NCBI RefSeq assembly: GCF_013410105.1
Contig: NZ_JACCCJ010000002.1
Span: forward strand, 496,001 to 560,000
Direction: 5' to 3'
Source: Sphingopyxis sp. JAI108
GTDB taxonomy: Bacteria > Pseudomonadota > Alphaproteobacteria > Sphingomonadales > Sphingomonadaceae
DNA length: 64,000 bases
The position numbers and the translations under genes are program-made. Of this stretch, positions 7,178-16,385 are shown piece by piece. Positions within the stretch are counted from its first letter, which is position 1, and each line of letters opens with the position of its first letter. Below the pieces are notes generated by a model that was not told where the DNA came from, did no database searches, and saw nothing but the letters and a program-made list of their open reading frames with translations.

Positions 7178-7525
7178 GTGCGAACGCTTTCAAAACGTAG
7201 CGAATTTCTGGCCGCGAATCGCGGCCTTCGCTTTCCCATGCCCGGCTTCGTCCTGCTCGTCCGTCCGCGCGGCGACGATGAGGATGCGCTGGGCATCGGC
7301 TATACGGTCAGCAAGAAAGTCGGCAACGCGGTCACGCGCAACCGGATGAAACGCCGCTTTCGCGAACTCGCGCGCGCGGCGCTGCCGCAGGCCGGAATCG
7401 CCGGCGCCGACCATGTGCTGATCGGCCGCCCCGGCGCCAACGACATGGAATTTGCCGAGCTGGGCGAGCATCTCGATTCGGCGCTGAAGCGCGCGGCGAA
7501 GAAGCTCGCGGCGAAGGCGTCGTGA
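7178..7525 (+). CDS. rnpA: Ribonuclease P protein component
   Basis: Protein subunit of RNase P, which assists the catalytic RNA in 5' maturation of tRNAs. The GTG start at 7178 gives 115 residues beginning MRTLSKRSEFLAANRG, the usual N-terminus. The RNR motif is clear (KVGNAVTRNRMKRRFRELAR). The C-terminus is Lys/Ala-rich. The frame is open far upstream through rpmH, so a longer form cannot be excluded; a stretch beginning near 6901 (MAIDFRP) could also encode a start. It lies 29 nt after rpmH. Confidence 0.93.
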   Translation: MRTLSKRSEFLAANRGLRFPMPGFVLLVRPRGDDEDALGIGYTVSKKVGNAVTRNRMKRRFRELARAALPQAGIAGADHVLIGRPGANDMEFAELGEHLDSALKRAAKKLAAKAS

Positions 7526-7544
7526 TTACGCCCACTGCCTCTTA

Positions 7545-7619
7545 TCGTCACCCCGGACTTGATCCGGGGTCCATTGCCACCGGCGCCGCATGGACCCCGG
7601 ATCAAGTCCGGGGTGACGA
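7545..7619. repeat. Perfect 29-bp inverted repeat between rnpA and yidD
   Basis: Arms 7545-7573 and 7591-7619 are exact reverse complements around a 17-nt spacer; the arms carry TCGTCACCCCGGACTTGATC. This is a REP-type sequence common in sphingomonad and related intergenic DNA. It lies inside a conserved operon and the transcript would fold into a very stable hairpin. Confidence 0.9.
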
Positions 7620-7667
7620 AGTGGGGCCAATCGCGAATAAACTTCCACCGTTTTCCGGGCTTCCTGC

Positions 7668-7880
7668 ATGATCGCCCGCCTGTTGATCCTGATCGCGCGC
7701 GGTTGGCAGCTTGGTCCGTCGCGCATCCTTCCCCCCACCTGCCGCTATGCGCCGTCGTGCAGCGAATATGCGATTATCGCGCTGCGCCGCCATGGTGCGA
7801 TCAAGGGTGGCTGGCTGGCGACAAAGCGGCTATTGCGCTGCCATCCTTGGGGGGGCCACGGCTATGACCCGGTGCCATAG
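7668..7880 (+). CDS. yidD: Membrane protein insertion efficiency factor YidD
   Basis: A small inner-membrane-associated protein of 70 residues that helps YidC-dependent insertion. The conserved Cys/Tyr core is seen (TCRYAPSCSEYAIIALRRHG) and the family ending CHPWGGHGYDPVP. The ATG is at 7668. It sits in the usual place between rnpA and yidC. Confidence 0.96.
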   Translation: MIARLLILIARGWQLGPSRILPPTCRYAPSCSEYAIIALRRHGAIKGGWLATKRLLRCHPWGGHGYDPVP

Positions 7881-7936
7881 GCCTTCGGCGCCGGCATCAT
7901 CCCCGATTTTTTTGAGACGAAGAGAGACCGAAGAGC

Positions 7937-9682
7937 GTGGACGACAAGCGTAACCTGATCGCGGCAATCCTGTTGTCGGTGGCCATCCTGCTGGGCTGGA
8001 ATTTCGTCTCCGAGAAATTCTTCCCGACTCCCGACAAGCCCGATGTGACGACGACCGTCGCCGGCACCAACGGCGCCGCGCCGGCCGCGACGCCGGGCCA
8101 GCCGGCGGCCCTGCCCGCCCCCGGCGTGCCCGCGCCCACCACGGCGCAGGCGATCCGCCCGATCGAGGCCGTGCTGGCCGAGGGCAACCGCATCCCGATC
8201 GACACCCCCGCGATCAAGGGGTCGATCAACCTCGTCGGCGCGCGCATCGACGACATCACGCTCAGCAAATATCGCCAGACGATCAAGAAGGATTCGCCCC
8301 CCGTGCGCCTGTTCGCGCCCGGCGGCACCAAGGCGGCCTATTTCGCGAGCATCGGCTGGTCGGCGCAGGGCATCGTCGTTCCGGGTCCGACCACGGTCTG
8401 GACCGCGACGGGCACCAAATTGACCCCGACGACGCCGGTAACGCTGAACTGGACCAACGGCGCGGGCCAGAATTTCCGCATCGAATACAGCATCGACGAC
8501 GATTATCTGATCACCGCGAAGCAGACGATCGCCAACACCGGCGCCGCCCCCGTCGCGGTGCGCAGCGGCACCTATATCGACCGCACCGGCAAGCCGACCG
8601 ACCCGCACGAGCAGGACAGCTGGACGATCCACGTCGGCCCGACCGGCTATCTCGACGGCAAGTCGAACTTCACCAATTATGACGAGCTGGAAGAGGCGAC
8701 CGGCGACACGCTGTCCTACACCTCGGCCGGATGGCTTGGCTTTACCGACAAATATTGGCTCGCCGCGGTGATCCCCGCGAAGGGCGAAAAAGTCTCCGCC
8801 GCGTTCAATTCGCTGCCGGGCGGAGCCTATCGCGCCGCCTTTGCCCGCGACCTCGTCGAAGTCGCGCCGGGTCGGCAGGTGACGACCACCAGCCGCGTCT
8901 TCGCCGGCGCCAAGGAAGTCAGCACGCTGTCGCGCTATCAGGACGATCAGGGCATCACGCGCCTGTCGAACGCGATCGACTGGGGCTGGTTCGAATTTTT
9001 CGAGGTCCCGATCTTCAAGCTGCTCGACTGGCTGTTCCGCATGGTCGGAAATTTCGGCGTCGCGATCATGGCGCTGACGCTGATCATCCGCCTGCTGATG
9101 TTCCCGATCGCGCAGCGCCAGTTCGGATCGATGGCGCAGATGCGCCTCGTCCAGCCCAAGATGAAGGCGCTGCAGGACCGCTATAAGGACGACAAGCCCA
9201 AGATGCAGCAGGAGCTGATGAAGCTCTATAAGGACGAGAAGATCAATCCGCTGGCGGGCTGCCTGCCGATCGTGATCCAGATTCCGATCTTCTATGCCTT
9301 GTACAAGGTGCTGATGCTGACGATCGAAATGCGGCACCAGCCGTTCATCCTGTGGATCAAGGATCTGTCGGCGCCCGATCCGCTGCATATCCTGAACCTG
9401 TTCGGCCTGTTGCCCTTTACCCCGCCGTCGATCCTGTCGATCGGCATCCTCGCGGTAATCCTGGGTATCACGATGTTCCTGCAGTTCCGTTTGAACCCGC
9501 AGGCGACCGACCCCGTGCAGCAGCAGGTGTTCAAGATCATGCCGTGGCTGTTCATGTTCATCATGGCGCCGTTCGCGGCGGGCCTGCTGCTCTACTGGAT
9601 CACCAACAATATCCTGTCGATCGCGCAGCAGCAGTGGATGTACCGCAAGTTCCCGCAGCTGAAGGCGGCACCGGCCAAGTGA
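7937..9682 (+). CDS. yidC: Membrane protein insertase YidC/Oxa1
   Basis: Inner-membrane insertase of 581 residues, working alone or with SecYEG. It starts with GTG at 7937 ([21 protein letters not shown]), the N-terminal membrane anchor. A Pro/Ala-rich linker (about residues 35-75) leads to the large periplasmic beta-supersandwich domain (to about residue 345). The C-terminal Oxa1 core of five helices follows (from about residue 360), with the signature region [20 protein letters not shown]. The Gram-negative type is shown by the long periplasmic domain. The stop overlaps the engB start. Confidence 0.98.
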   Translation: MDDKRNLIAAILLSVAILLGWNFVSEKFFPTPDKPDVTTTVAGTNGAAPAATPGQPAALPAPGVPAPTTAQAIRPIEAVLAEGNRIPIDTPAIKGSINLVGARIDDITLSKYRQTIKKDSPPVRLFAPGGTKAAYFASIGWSAQGIVVPGPTTVWTATGTKLTPTTPVTLNWTNGAGQNFRIEYSIDDDYLITAKQTIANTGAAPVAVRSGTYIDRTGKPTDPHEQDSWTIHVGPTGYLDGKSNFTNYDELEEATGDTLSYTSAGWLGFTDKYWLAAVIPAKGEKVSAAFNSLPGGAYRAAFARDLVEVAPGRQVTTTSRVFAGAKEVSTLSRYQDDQGITRLSNAIDWGWFEFFEVPIFKLLDWLFRMVGNFGVAIMALTLIIRLLMFPIAQRQFGSMAQMRLVQPKMKALQDRYKDDKPKMQQELMKLYKDEKINPLAGCLPIVIQIPIFYALYKVLMLTIEMRHQPFILWIKDLSAPDPLHILNLFGLLPFTPPSILSIGILAVILGITMFLQFRLNPQATDPVQQQVFKIMPWLFMFIMAPFAAGLLLYWITNNILSIAQQQWMYRKFPQLKAAPAK

Positions 9683-10338
9683 GCGAAGTCGATCTTGATC
9701 CCGGCGACGACCCCGAACGGGCCGAGCGCGCGCGCAAGCTGTTTTCGGGGCCGATCGCCTTCCTGAAATCGGCGCCCGCGCTTCAGCACCTGCCGGCGCC
9801 GAGCGTGCCCGAGATCGCGTTCGCGGGACGCTCGAACGTCGGCAAGTCGTCGCTGCTCAACGCGCTGACGAACCGGGGCGGGCTCGCGCGCACGTCGGTG
9901 ACGCCGGGGCGGACGCAGGAGCTCAACTATTTCGACGTCGGCGAACCGCTGGCGTTCCGGCTGGTCGACATGCCGGGCTATGGCTTTGCCAAGGCGCCGA
10001 AGGATGTCGTCAAGAAATGGCGCTTCCTGATCAACGATTATCTGCGCGGGCGCGCGGTGCTGAAACGCACATTGGTGCTGATCGACAGCCGCCACGGGAT
10101 CAAGGACGTCGACCGCGACGTGCTCGAGATGCTCGACACGGCGGCGGTCAGCTATCGCCTCGTGCTCACCAAGGCCGACAAGATCAAGGCGACCGAACTC
10201 GAAGCCGTGCAGGCCGCGACCGAGGCCGAGGCGCGCAAGCATCCCGCCGCGCATCCGCAGGTGATCGCGACGAGCAGCGAAAAGGGCATGGGGATTGCCG
10301 AGCTGCGCACCGCGGTGCTGGAGGCGGTGGAGGTTTGA
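9679..10338 (+). CDS. engB: Ribosome biogenesis GTP-binding protein EngB (YihA/YsxC)
   Basis: GTPase needed for 50S subunit assembly. It is 219 residues from a GTG start that overlaps the yidC stop by 4 nt (GTGA), giving translational coupling. G1 is GRSNVGKS (residues 50-57), G3 is DMPGYG, and G4 is TKAD. The frame runs further upstream but that part lies within yidC. It closes the rpmH-rnpA-yidD-yidC-engB block. Confidence 0.97.
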   Translation: MSEVDLDPGDDPERAERARKLFSGPIAFLKSAPALQHLPAPSVPEIAFAGRSNVGKSSLLNALTNRGGLARTSVTPGRTQELNYFDVGEPLAFRLVDMPGYGFAKAPKDVVKKWRFLINDYLRGRAVLKRTLVLIDSRHGIKDVDRDVLEMLDTAAVSYRLVLTKADKIKATELEAVQAATEAEARKHPAAHPQVIATSSEKGMGIAELRTAVLEAVEV

Positions 10339-10349
10339 GGCTCACTTTC

Positions 10350-10448
10350 TCCCCTCCCGCTTGCGGGAGGGGTCGGGGGAGGGCATGTCATGGGGACCTT
10401 CGGGCCGGAACAGGCCCTCCCCTAGCCCCTCCCGCAAGCGGGAGGGGA
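10350..10448. repeat. MITE-like inverted-repeat element after engB
   Basis: Arms of about 35 nt (10350-10384 and 10414-10448) match as reverse complements with few mismatches. Each arm itself folds into a hairpin (CCCCTCCCGC and GCGGGAGGGG). It fills the gap between engB and a glutathione transferase-like gene. No coding capacity is seen. Confidence 0.8.
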
Positions 10449-10461
10449 ATATGGAGACTCC

Positions 10462-11133
10462 ATGAAACTCTTCATCGGCAACAAGGCCTATTCGAGCTGG
10501 AGCCTGCGCGGCTGGCTGGCGGTCAAGCATAGCGGGCTGCCCTTCGAGGAGGTCACCGTCCCGCTTTACGACGAGGACTGGTCGAACCGCCGCGAGGGCG
10601 ACGAGTTCGCGCCGTCGGGCGGCAAGGTGCCGATCTTGTGGGACGGCGACGATATCGTCGTGTGGGACAGCCTCGCGATCATCGACTATCTCAACGAAAA
10701 GACCGGCGGCACCAAGCATTTCTGGCCCGAGGACATGGCCGCGCGCGCAATGGCGCGGTCGATGGCGGCCGAAATGCACAGCTCGTTCGCCGCGCTGCGC
10801 CGCAACCACAGCATGAACATCCGCCGTATCTATCCGGCCGCCGAGTTGCTCCCCGAAGTCCAGGCCGATGTCGTGCGTATCTTCCAGATCTGGGCCGAGG
10901 CGCGCGCGCGGTTCGGCGGCGAAGGCGATTTCCTCTTTGGCGACTGGTCGGCGGCCGACATCATGTTCGCGCCGGTCGTCACGCGCTTCGTCACTTACTC
11001 GATCCCGCTGCCGCGCTTTGCCGCCGCCTATGCGCAGGCCGTCATCAGCCATCCGTGCATGCAGGAATGGATCGGCGGCGCGCAGGCCGAGGACTGGGTC
11101 ATCGAACAGTTCGAGGGGCCGGTCGAGGGATAG
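10462..11133 (+). CDS. Glutathione S-transferase family protein
   Basis: A 223-residue GST-like protein. The N-terminal thioredoxin-fold domain starts KLFIGNKAYSSWSLRGWLAV, with the glutathione cis-Pro region (GGKVPIL) and the conserved W-D-S-L-A-I-I-D-Y-L segment (residues about 66-76). The C-terminal helical domain carries FGDWSAADIMFAPVVTRF, the usual GST N-capping box region. Substrate cannot be told. It is not part of the engB block, from which it is separated by the inverted-repeat element. Confidence 0.9.
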   Translation: MKLFIGNKAYSSWSLRGWLAVKHSGLPFEEVTVPLYDEDWSNRREGDEFAPSGGKVPILWDGDDIVVWDSLAIIDYLNEKTGGTKHFWPEDMAARAMARSMAAEMHSSFAALRRNHSMNIRRIYPAAELLPEVQADVVRIFQIWAEARARFGGEGDFLFGDWSAADIMFAPVVTRFVTYSIPLPRFAAAYAQAVISHPCMQEWIGGAQAEDWVIEQFEGPVEG

Positions 11134-11169
11134 CAGCGGTCTGGGGCTCCTCCCCCAGCAGCCGCGGCA

Positions 11170-11928
11170 TCATCCTGCGTCGATTGGCCTCGCCCAATCG
11201 CCGTGCTGGGCCATCCACAGGCTGACGGCGGCGATCGCGGCGGTTTCGGCGCGCAGGATGCGCGGGCCGAGCGCGATACGGCGCACCGCGGCGTGGGCGA
11301 GCAGCAGGTCGCGCTCGCGGCCGGTGAAGCCGCCTTCGGGGCCGGTGAGGATCGCGGCGGGGGCCGGCGCCGCGACATCGGCGAGCGGGCGCCCCCCGGC
11401 TTCGTCGGCGAAGAGCAGCGCGCGCTCCGCGGGCCAGTCACGCAGCAGCTGCGGCAGCTTGACCGGCGGCGCCAGTTCGGGGAGCGCGGTGCGGCCGCAT
11501 TGCTCGCACGCCTCGATGATCTGCGCTTCGATCCGCTCGCTCTTGACGCGCTCGACGATCGTGCGTTCGGTGATCACCGGCTGCAGCCGCGCCACCCCCA
11601 GCTCGGTCGCCTTTTCGATGATCCAGTCGAGCCGCGCCTTCTTCACCGGAGCGAAGCAGAGCCAGAGGTCGGGCACGCGTTCGATCGCGCGCGTCTGCCG
11701 CTCGATACGCAGCGTGGCCGAACGCTTCGCGGCGTCGGCCACGGTGGCCAGCCATTCGCCCGTCCGGCTGTCGAATAGCAGGACCGGATCGCCCGCCTTC
11801 AGCCGCATGACGCCGAGCAGATAATGCGCCGCCGGCCCGTCGATCACGGGCGCGGCGTCGGGGCCGAGCGGCAGGTCGATGAACAGGCGGGGCGTGCTGG
11901 CGGGCGGCCAGGCGGGAGTCGCGGGCAT
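11170..11928 (-). CDS. rsmE: 16S rRNA (uracil1498-N3)-methyltransferase
   Basis: SPOUT-class enzyme that methylates U1498 of 16S rRNA. The ATG at 11928 gives 252 residues starting MPATPAWPPASTPRLFIDLP; the frame is open to 12006. The N-terminal PUA-like domain precedes the SPOUT domain, with the catalytic-knot sequences LTGPEGGFTGRERDLL and LGPRILRAETAAIAA near the C-terminus. It overlaps no neighbour and is convergent with the GST gene. Confidence 0.93.
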   Translation of the reverse strand: MPATPAWPPASTPRLFIDLPLGPDAAPVIDGPAAHYLLGVMRLKAGDPVLLFDSRTGEWLATVADAAKRSATLRIERQTRAIERVPDLWLCFAPVKKARLDWIIEKATELGVARLQPVITERTIVERVKSERIEAQIIEACEQCGRTALPELAPPVKLPQLLRDWPAERALLFADEAGGRPLADVAAPAPAAILTGPEGGFTGRERDLLLAHAAVRRIALGPRILRAETAAIAAVSLWMAQHGDWARPIDAG

Positions 11929-12131
11929 GGGGCGCGCGATAACAGAAGGCGGCCTGTTGTGCATCTTTTGCCGCCAAACGCGCTTCCCTGTCCCGATCCG
12001 GGTCAAAAGCGCCGATCCGCGCCCGTCGGCGCCGCGCCGATTAGCGTTTTGGTAAGCAGTCCTCCCCTAGGTGCGAGATTACCAGCGGCACATCGGTTGG
12101 GGAGTGCTGCGGGCCGAAGAGGGGTTAGACC

Positions 12132-14138
12132 ATGCGAGGGACCTGGATCGGCCGGCTGCGAGCCGGCACCAAATCGCTCATTAGCGACCAGCGCGGCAAC
12201 GCCTTCATGCTGACCGCCGCGGCGATCGTGCCGGTGATCGGCATCGTCGGGTCGGCGGTCGACATCGGCCGCGCCTATATGACGCAGCTGCGCCTGCAGC
12301 AGGCATGCGACGCGGGCGTGCTCGCCGGGCGGCGCGCGATGGGCGGCGCCAGCTATTCCGAAGCGGCGCAGTCCGAAGCGAACAAGATGTTCAACTTCAA
12401 CTTTCCCGAAGCCAAATATGGCGCGTCGGGCATTCTCTTCTCCTCGCAGGCCCTGAACGCCTCGGACGTCGCCGGACAGGCCTCGGCGGTTTTGCCCACC
12501 GAACTCATGTTCATGTTCGGCAAGGACCAGTTCCGCCTGTCGGCGAATTGCACCGCGAAGCTCGAAATCTCGAACGTCGATGTGATGATGGTGCTCGACG
12601 TCACGGGATCGATGGCGCAGACCAATTCGGGCGATTCGGTCGATCGCATCACCGCGCTCAAAGACGCGACGATGGATTTTTTCGACACGCTGACGACCGC
12701 CGATATCGGCGACGGACGGCTGCGCTTTGGCGTCGTGCCGTACAGCTCGACCGCGAATGTCGGCGCGATCCTTTCCGCCGAAAATCCGGCGTGGCTTGCC
12801 AATAACGTGACCCTGCCGTCGCGGACGCCGATATTCCGCGAAGTCTATACCGAAACGGGGACCGAGACGAGCGACGAATATACCGACAGCGCTACGACCT
12901 ACGATTCAAGCTGGACCAACGACGGCACGGTATCGGCAAGCAGCAGTTCGGCATGTGAATCGCGGACCCCGCCGGCAAATACCACGCCGTCGCCGAGCGG
13001 ATCGCCGGATTACAACCAGACGGGCCAATATGTCGACGGTGACACGCGCGTCACGACCTATGATAAAGAACAGACATATACGTTCCGTACCTATCGATAC
13101 TCGTGGCGGAGCAGCAACAGCACCTGCCGCAAGCAATATCGCAAGGGCTATTTTACGCGCACCTACGAGACGACGGTGACCGAGACGAAAACCGACGTTT
13201 TCGACAATCGATATACCTATGAGGATCGCGATTTCGACGTCAGTCTGGCCAAGACCGGCGCGGCTATCGTCACCGATACGGGCGATTCGGGAACCAGCGT
13301 CAGCTATACTTGGGGCGGCTGCCTCATCGAACGCGCCACGGCTGAATTCGATTCCGATGAGACCGCGCCATCGGACGCGCTCGACATGGATATCGACCTG
13401 GTACCCGACGCCGATGTCGATACCCAGTGGCGACTTTTGATCCCCGAAATCGCATTTGCGCGAGCGAGCCATCCGGCCAATCAGCCGGCCTCGAGCGACC
13501 CGATCACGGTCAACGAGTTCAACAGCAATGGCAGCCGGAACATCACGCTGGATACCAGTTCCAAAGGCCGGTGGCAGCGTTATTCGAAATATTGGGGCGA
13601 TGGCTGGGGTGTCTGTCCGGCCCCCGCCATGAAGCTGACGACGATGACCGCTGATAATCGCAGCACCTTCAATACCTATGTCCAGTCGCTTCAGCCGCTG
13701 GGCGGCACCTATCACGATGCCGGGATGATTTGGGGCGCGCGGCTGCTCTCGCCAACAGGCCTGTTCGCTGACGAAAATGCGACGGCGCCGAACGAGCGGC
13801 CGATCAGCCGCCACATCGTCTTCATGACCGATGGCGCGATGGCGCCGAACATGGGGAACCTGACTTTTCAGGGCTATGAGTATCTGATGCACCGCGTCGG
13901 CGGAACGACCGACGGCGAGCTTCGAGATCATCACAACAACCGCTTTCAGCAATTGTGCCGAGCGGCGCGCCAGCGGGGGATCACCATCTGGGTCGTATCC
14001 TTCGGGATAGGCAGCGATGCCAGCCTGAACAGCTGCGCTTCCTCCGGCGCGGCGTTCGAGGCCGACAATGCCGCCGAACTCAACGAACAGTTCCAGGCGA
14101 TCGCACGACAGATTTCCAAGCTGAGGCTGTCGCAATGA
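12132..14138 (+). CDS. TadG-like pilus assembly protein with von Willebrand factor A domain
   Basis: A 668-residue membrane-anchored protein. The N-terminal TadG-like helix is at about residues 25-47 (AFMLTAAAIVPVIGIVGSAV), followed by a vWA domain from about residue 149 with the MIDAS motif DVTGS (156-160). The second half of the domain resumes late, with FMTDGAMAPN near residue 565. Between them lies a long Thr/Ser/Tyr/Asp-rich segment (about 235-400) with several Cys. TadG-type proteins assist Flp/Tad pilus biogenesis in the envelope. The gene overlaps the next by ATGA, forming a three-gene set detached from any cpa/tad secretion genes in this window. Confidence 0.86.
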   Translation: MRGTWIGRLRAGTKSLISDQRGNAFMLTAAAIVPVIGIVGSAVDIGRAYMTQLRLQQACDAGVLAGRRAMGGASYSEAAQSEANKMFNFNFPEAKYGASGILFSSQALNASDVAGQASAVLPTELMFMFGKDQFRLSANCTAKLEISNVDVMMVLDVTGSMAQTNSGDSVDRITALKDATMDFFDTLTTADIGDGRLRFGVVPYSSTANVGAILSAENPAWLANNVTLPSRTPIFREVYTETGTETSDEYTDSATTYDSSWTNDGTVSASSSSACESRTPPANTTPSPSGSPDYNQTGQYVDGDTRVTTYDKEQTYTFRTYRYSWRSSNSTCRKQYRKGYFTRTYETTVTETKTDVFDNRYTYEDRDFDVSLAKTGAAIVTDTGDSGTSVSYTWGGCLIERATAEFDSDETAPSDALDMDIDLVPDADVDTQWRLLIPEIAFARASHPANQPASSDPITVNEFNSNGSRNITLDTSSKGRWQRYSKYWGDGWGVCPAPAMKLTTMTADNRSTFNTYVQSLQPLGGTYHDAGMIWGARLLSPTGLFADENATAPNERPISRHIVFMTDGAMAPNMGNLTFQGYEYLMHRVGGTTDGELRDHHNNRFQQLCRAARQRGITIWVVSFGIGSDASLNSCASSGAAFEADNAAELNEQFQAIARQISKLRLSQ

Positions 14139-14704
14139 CCGGCGTCCGCACCCTGCTGCGCCGGCTGCGGCGGAGCGAGCGCGGCACCGCGTTCGTCGAA
14201 TTCGCGCTGACCGCGCCGGTGTTCCTGCTGATCCTGCTCGGCATCTTCGATTACTGCTGGCAGATGTATGGGCAGCAAGTGCTGCAAGGCGTGGTCGCCA
14301 AGGCGGGCCGCGATGCGACGCTGGAAGGCTTTGCCGCCGATCAGGAGGCCCTCGACGAGCGGGTCGAGGCCGAGGTGAAGAAGGTCTTCAAGAACGCGAC
14401 CGTGAGTTTCAACCGCCGCACGTTCGACGATTACAGCGACATCAAGCCGCTGCGCTGGGTCGATACCAACGGCAACGGCGTCCAGGATCCCTCGCCCGAC
14501 GATTGCTGGGAGGATGGCGGCAAGCAGGGCAACGGCGGCGCCGACGACGTCGTCCAATATACGGTGTCGATGCGTTTCGACCGCGTGCTGCCGGTGTGGA
14601 GGATGCTGGGCCAGCCGCAGTCCAAGACGCTGACCTCGACGACGCTGCTGCGCAACCAGCCCTTCGCCGCCGACGGCGAAGTGCTCGCGGAGACGTGCGG
14701 ATGA
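14135..14704 (+). CDS. TadE-like pseudopilin family protein (first copy)
   Basis: A 189-residue protein with a TadE N-terminus: a basic lead (RTLLRRLRRSERG), then TAFVEFALTAPVFLLILLGI containing the prepilin-like Glu, then a membrane helix. The mature part is variable, with a WVDTNGNGVQDPSPDDC segment. It starts at ATG 14135, overlapping the stop of the vWA gene by 4 nt. In the Tad family such minor pseudopilins are processed by the TadV/CpaA peptidase, which is not in the window. Confidence 0.85.
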   Translation: MTGVRTLLRRLRRSERGTAFVEFALTAPVFLLILLGIFDYCWQMYGQQVLQGVVAKAGRDATLEGFAADQEALDERVEAEVKKVFKNATVSFNRRTFDDYSDIKPLRWVDTNGNGVQDPSPDDCWEDGGKQGNGGADDVVQYTVSMRFDRVLPVWRMLGQPQSKTLTSTTLLRNQPFAADGEVLAETCG

Positions 14705-15360
14705 CCCTGCCCCGCCCCCTTCGTCGCCGGGCGCGGATCGTCGCGCGCCGTTTCGCGCGCAATGTCCGCGGCGCGGTGATGCTCGAAATGGCCTTTGCCA
14801 TTCCCTTCCTCGTGCTCGTCGGTTTCGGCGGGCTGGAAATCGCCAATCTGACGCTGGCGCACACGCGCGTCAGCCAGCTCGGACTCAACACCGCCGACAA
14901 TGCGGCGCGTATCGCGGCGGGCAGCAACCTAACGCAGCCGCAGGTGCGCGAGGTCGATATCAACGAAGTGTTCGCGGGCGCCGAGCGGCAGGCGGCGGGC
15001 CTGAATTTCGAGAATAACGGCCGCATCATCCTGTCGAGCCTCCAGCGCAACAATGATGGCGGCCAGACGATCAAATGGCAGCGCTGTTTCGGCAATATGG
15101 AGGTCGCCTCGGCCTATGGCGTCGAAGGCACCGGCGCGACCGGCACCGATTTCCCAGGCATGGGCCCGGTGGGCCGCGAGGTGACCGCGGCGGCGGGCAC
15201 GGCGATCATGTTCGTCGAGGTCACCTATGAATATGAGCCGCTGCTGTTCGGCAAATGGCTCGGCCCGCAGACCATCCGTTCGACCGCGGCCTATAATATC
15301 CGCGAGGCGCGCGACCTGTCGGGCGTGAAGTCGCCCGGCGACAGGGCCGATTGCGACTGA
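14701..15360 (+). CDS. TadE-like pseudopilin family protein (second copy)
   Basis: A 219-residue protein with the TadE-type start: an Arg-rich lead (ARRFARNVRG), then AVMLEMAFAIPFLVLVGFGG with a Glu at the prepilin +5-type position. The mature part includes the segment RGAVMLEMAFAIPFLVLVGF onwards and a C-terminal Cys. The ATG at 14701 overlaps the previous stop by 4 nt. Together with its two partners it likely builds an Flp-type pilus or surface appendage; the rest of the machinery must be elsewhere in the genome. Confidence 0.85.
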   Translation: MTLPRPLRRRARIVARRFARNVRGAVMLEMAFAIPFLVLVGFGGLEIANLTLAHTRVSQLGLNTADNAARIAAGSNLTQPQVREVDINEVFAGAERQAAGLNFENNGRIILSSLQRNNDGGQTIKWQRCFGNMEVASAYGVEGTGATGTDFPGMGPVGREVTAAAGTAIMFVEVTYEYEPLLFGKWLGPQTIRSTAAYNIREARDLSGVKSPGDRADCD

Positions 15361-15442
15361 CGGCGCGCACGCCGGCGCGAGTGAAGGCAGCGTCGATCGG
15401 GCATTTATTCGCGAAGCTCCGCCTGCTATCGCCCGCGCATCG

Positions 15443-16351
15443 ATGACGGCGACCCATCCCCCCGACAGCCAGCTACGCGGCTTCGTCGCGCTGCTCCCCG
15501 CCGCGGCGCGGCCCTATGCGCTGCTCGCGCGTTTCGACCGGCCGATCGGCTGGTGGCTGCTTTACTGGCCCTGCGCTTTCGGCGTCGCGCTGGGTGGCGG
15601 GGCGGTGAGCCACTGGCCGCTCTTCCTCTGGCTGCTGCTCGGCGCGATCGCGATGCGGGGGGCGGGCTGCGTCTATAACGACATCGTCGACCGCGACCTC
15701 GACGCGAAGGTCGCGCGCACCGCATCGCGGCCGGTGGCGAGCGGCGCGGTGTCGGTGCGCTATGCCCTGCTGTGGACCATAGCCCTGTCGCTGGTGGGAT
15801 TGCTGGTGCTGCTCCAGCTGCCGCGGCCGGCGCAGATCGTCGCGCTCGCGAGCCTGATCCTCGTCGCGGGCTATCCGTTCATGAAGCGCATTACCTGGTG
15901 GCCGCAGGCGTGGCTGGGGCTGGTGTTCAGCTGGGGCGCGCTCGTCGCGTGGGTCGCGGTGGGCGGGCCGGACGGGCTCGGGCTGCCTTTGCTCTATGCC
16001 GGCTGCATCGCGTGGGTGATCGGGTATGACACCATTTATGCGCTGCAGGATATCGAGGACGACATGCTGATCGGCGTGAAGTCGAGCGCGCGCGCGATGG
16101 GCCACCATGTGAAGGGCGGGGTTGCGATCTGCTACGCCGCCGCGCTCGCCTGTTGGGGCGGCGCCGTCTGGGCTGTGCGCCCCGATTCGCTGGCGCTCGC
16201 CGCGCTGTTGCCCGCGGCGGTGCATCTGACCGGACAGGTGGTGACGCTCGAACCCGCGAACGGAGAGGATGCGCTGGCGAAATTCCGCAGCAATCGCTTT
16301 GCGGGGTTGTTGGTGTTCGCCGCGATGCTGGTGGTGGGGACGGCGCCCTGA
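15443..16351 (+). CDS. ubiA: 4-hydroxybenzoate polyprenyltransferase
   Basis: Integral-membrane prenyltransferase that attaches the polyprenyl tail to 4-hydroxybenzoate in ubiquinone synthesis. It has 302 residues and about eight hydrophobic helices. The first Asp-rich motif is NDIVDRDLD (residues 79-87) and the second lies in YDTIYALQDIEDD, about residue 200. The RPIGWWLLYWP segment near residue 33 is typical of the family. It is flanked by the tad trio and, convergently, smc. Confidence 0.95.
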   Translation: MTATHPPDSQLRGFVALLPAAARPYALLARFDRPIGWWLLYWPCAFGVALGGGAVSHWPLFLWLLLGAIAMRGAGCVYNDIVDRDLDAKVARTASRPVASGAVSVRYALLWTIALSLVGLLVLLQLPRPAQIVALASLILVAGYPFMKRITWWPQAWLGLVFSWGALVAWVAVGGPDGLGLPLLYAGCIAWVIGYDTIYALQDIEDDMLIGVKSSARAMGHHVKGGVAICYAAALACWGGAVWAVRPDSLALAALLPAAVHLTGQVVTLEPANGEDALAKFRSNRFAGLLVFAAMLVVGTAP

Positions 16352-16382
16352 TTCGCTCCTCCCTGTGGCGAAGCCATGGGGA
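16352..16382. repeat. Copy of a 31-bp sequence also found at 31378-31408
   Basis: The sequence beginning TTCGCTCCTCCCTGTGGCG matches 31378-31408 with one mismatch over 31 nt. It sits in the 34-nt gap between the ubiA and smc stop codons, and appears to be one end of the inverted-repeat element seen complete at 31383-31513. Confidence 0.75.
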
Positions 16383-16385
16383 TGA

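Noticed and set aside
7530-7640. CRISPR repeats or an insertion sequence at the 29-bp inverted repeat
   Set aside because: There are only two arms in opposite orientation, no direct repeats and no transposase frame. It is a REP-type palindrome.
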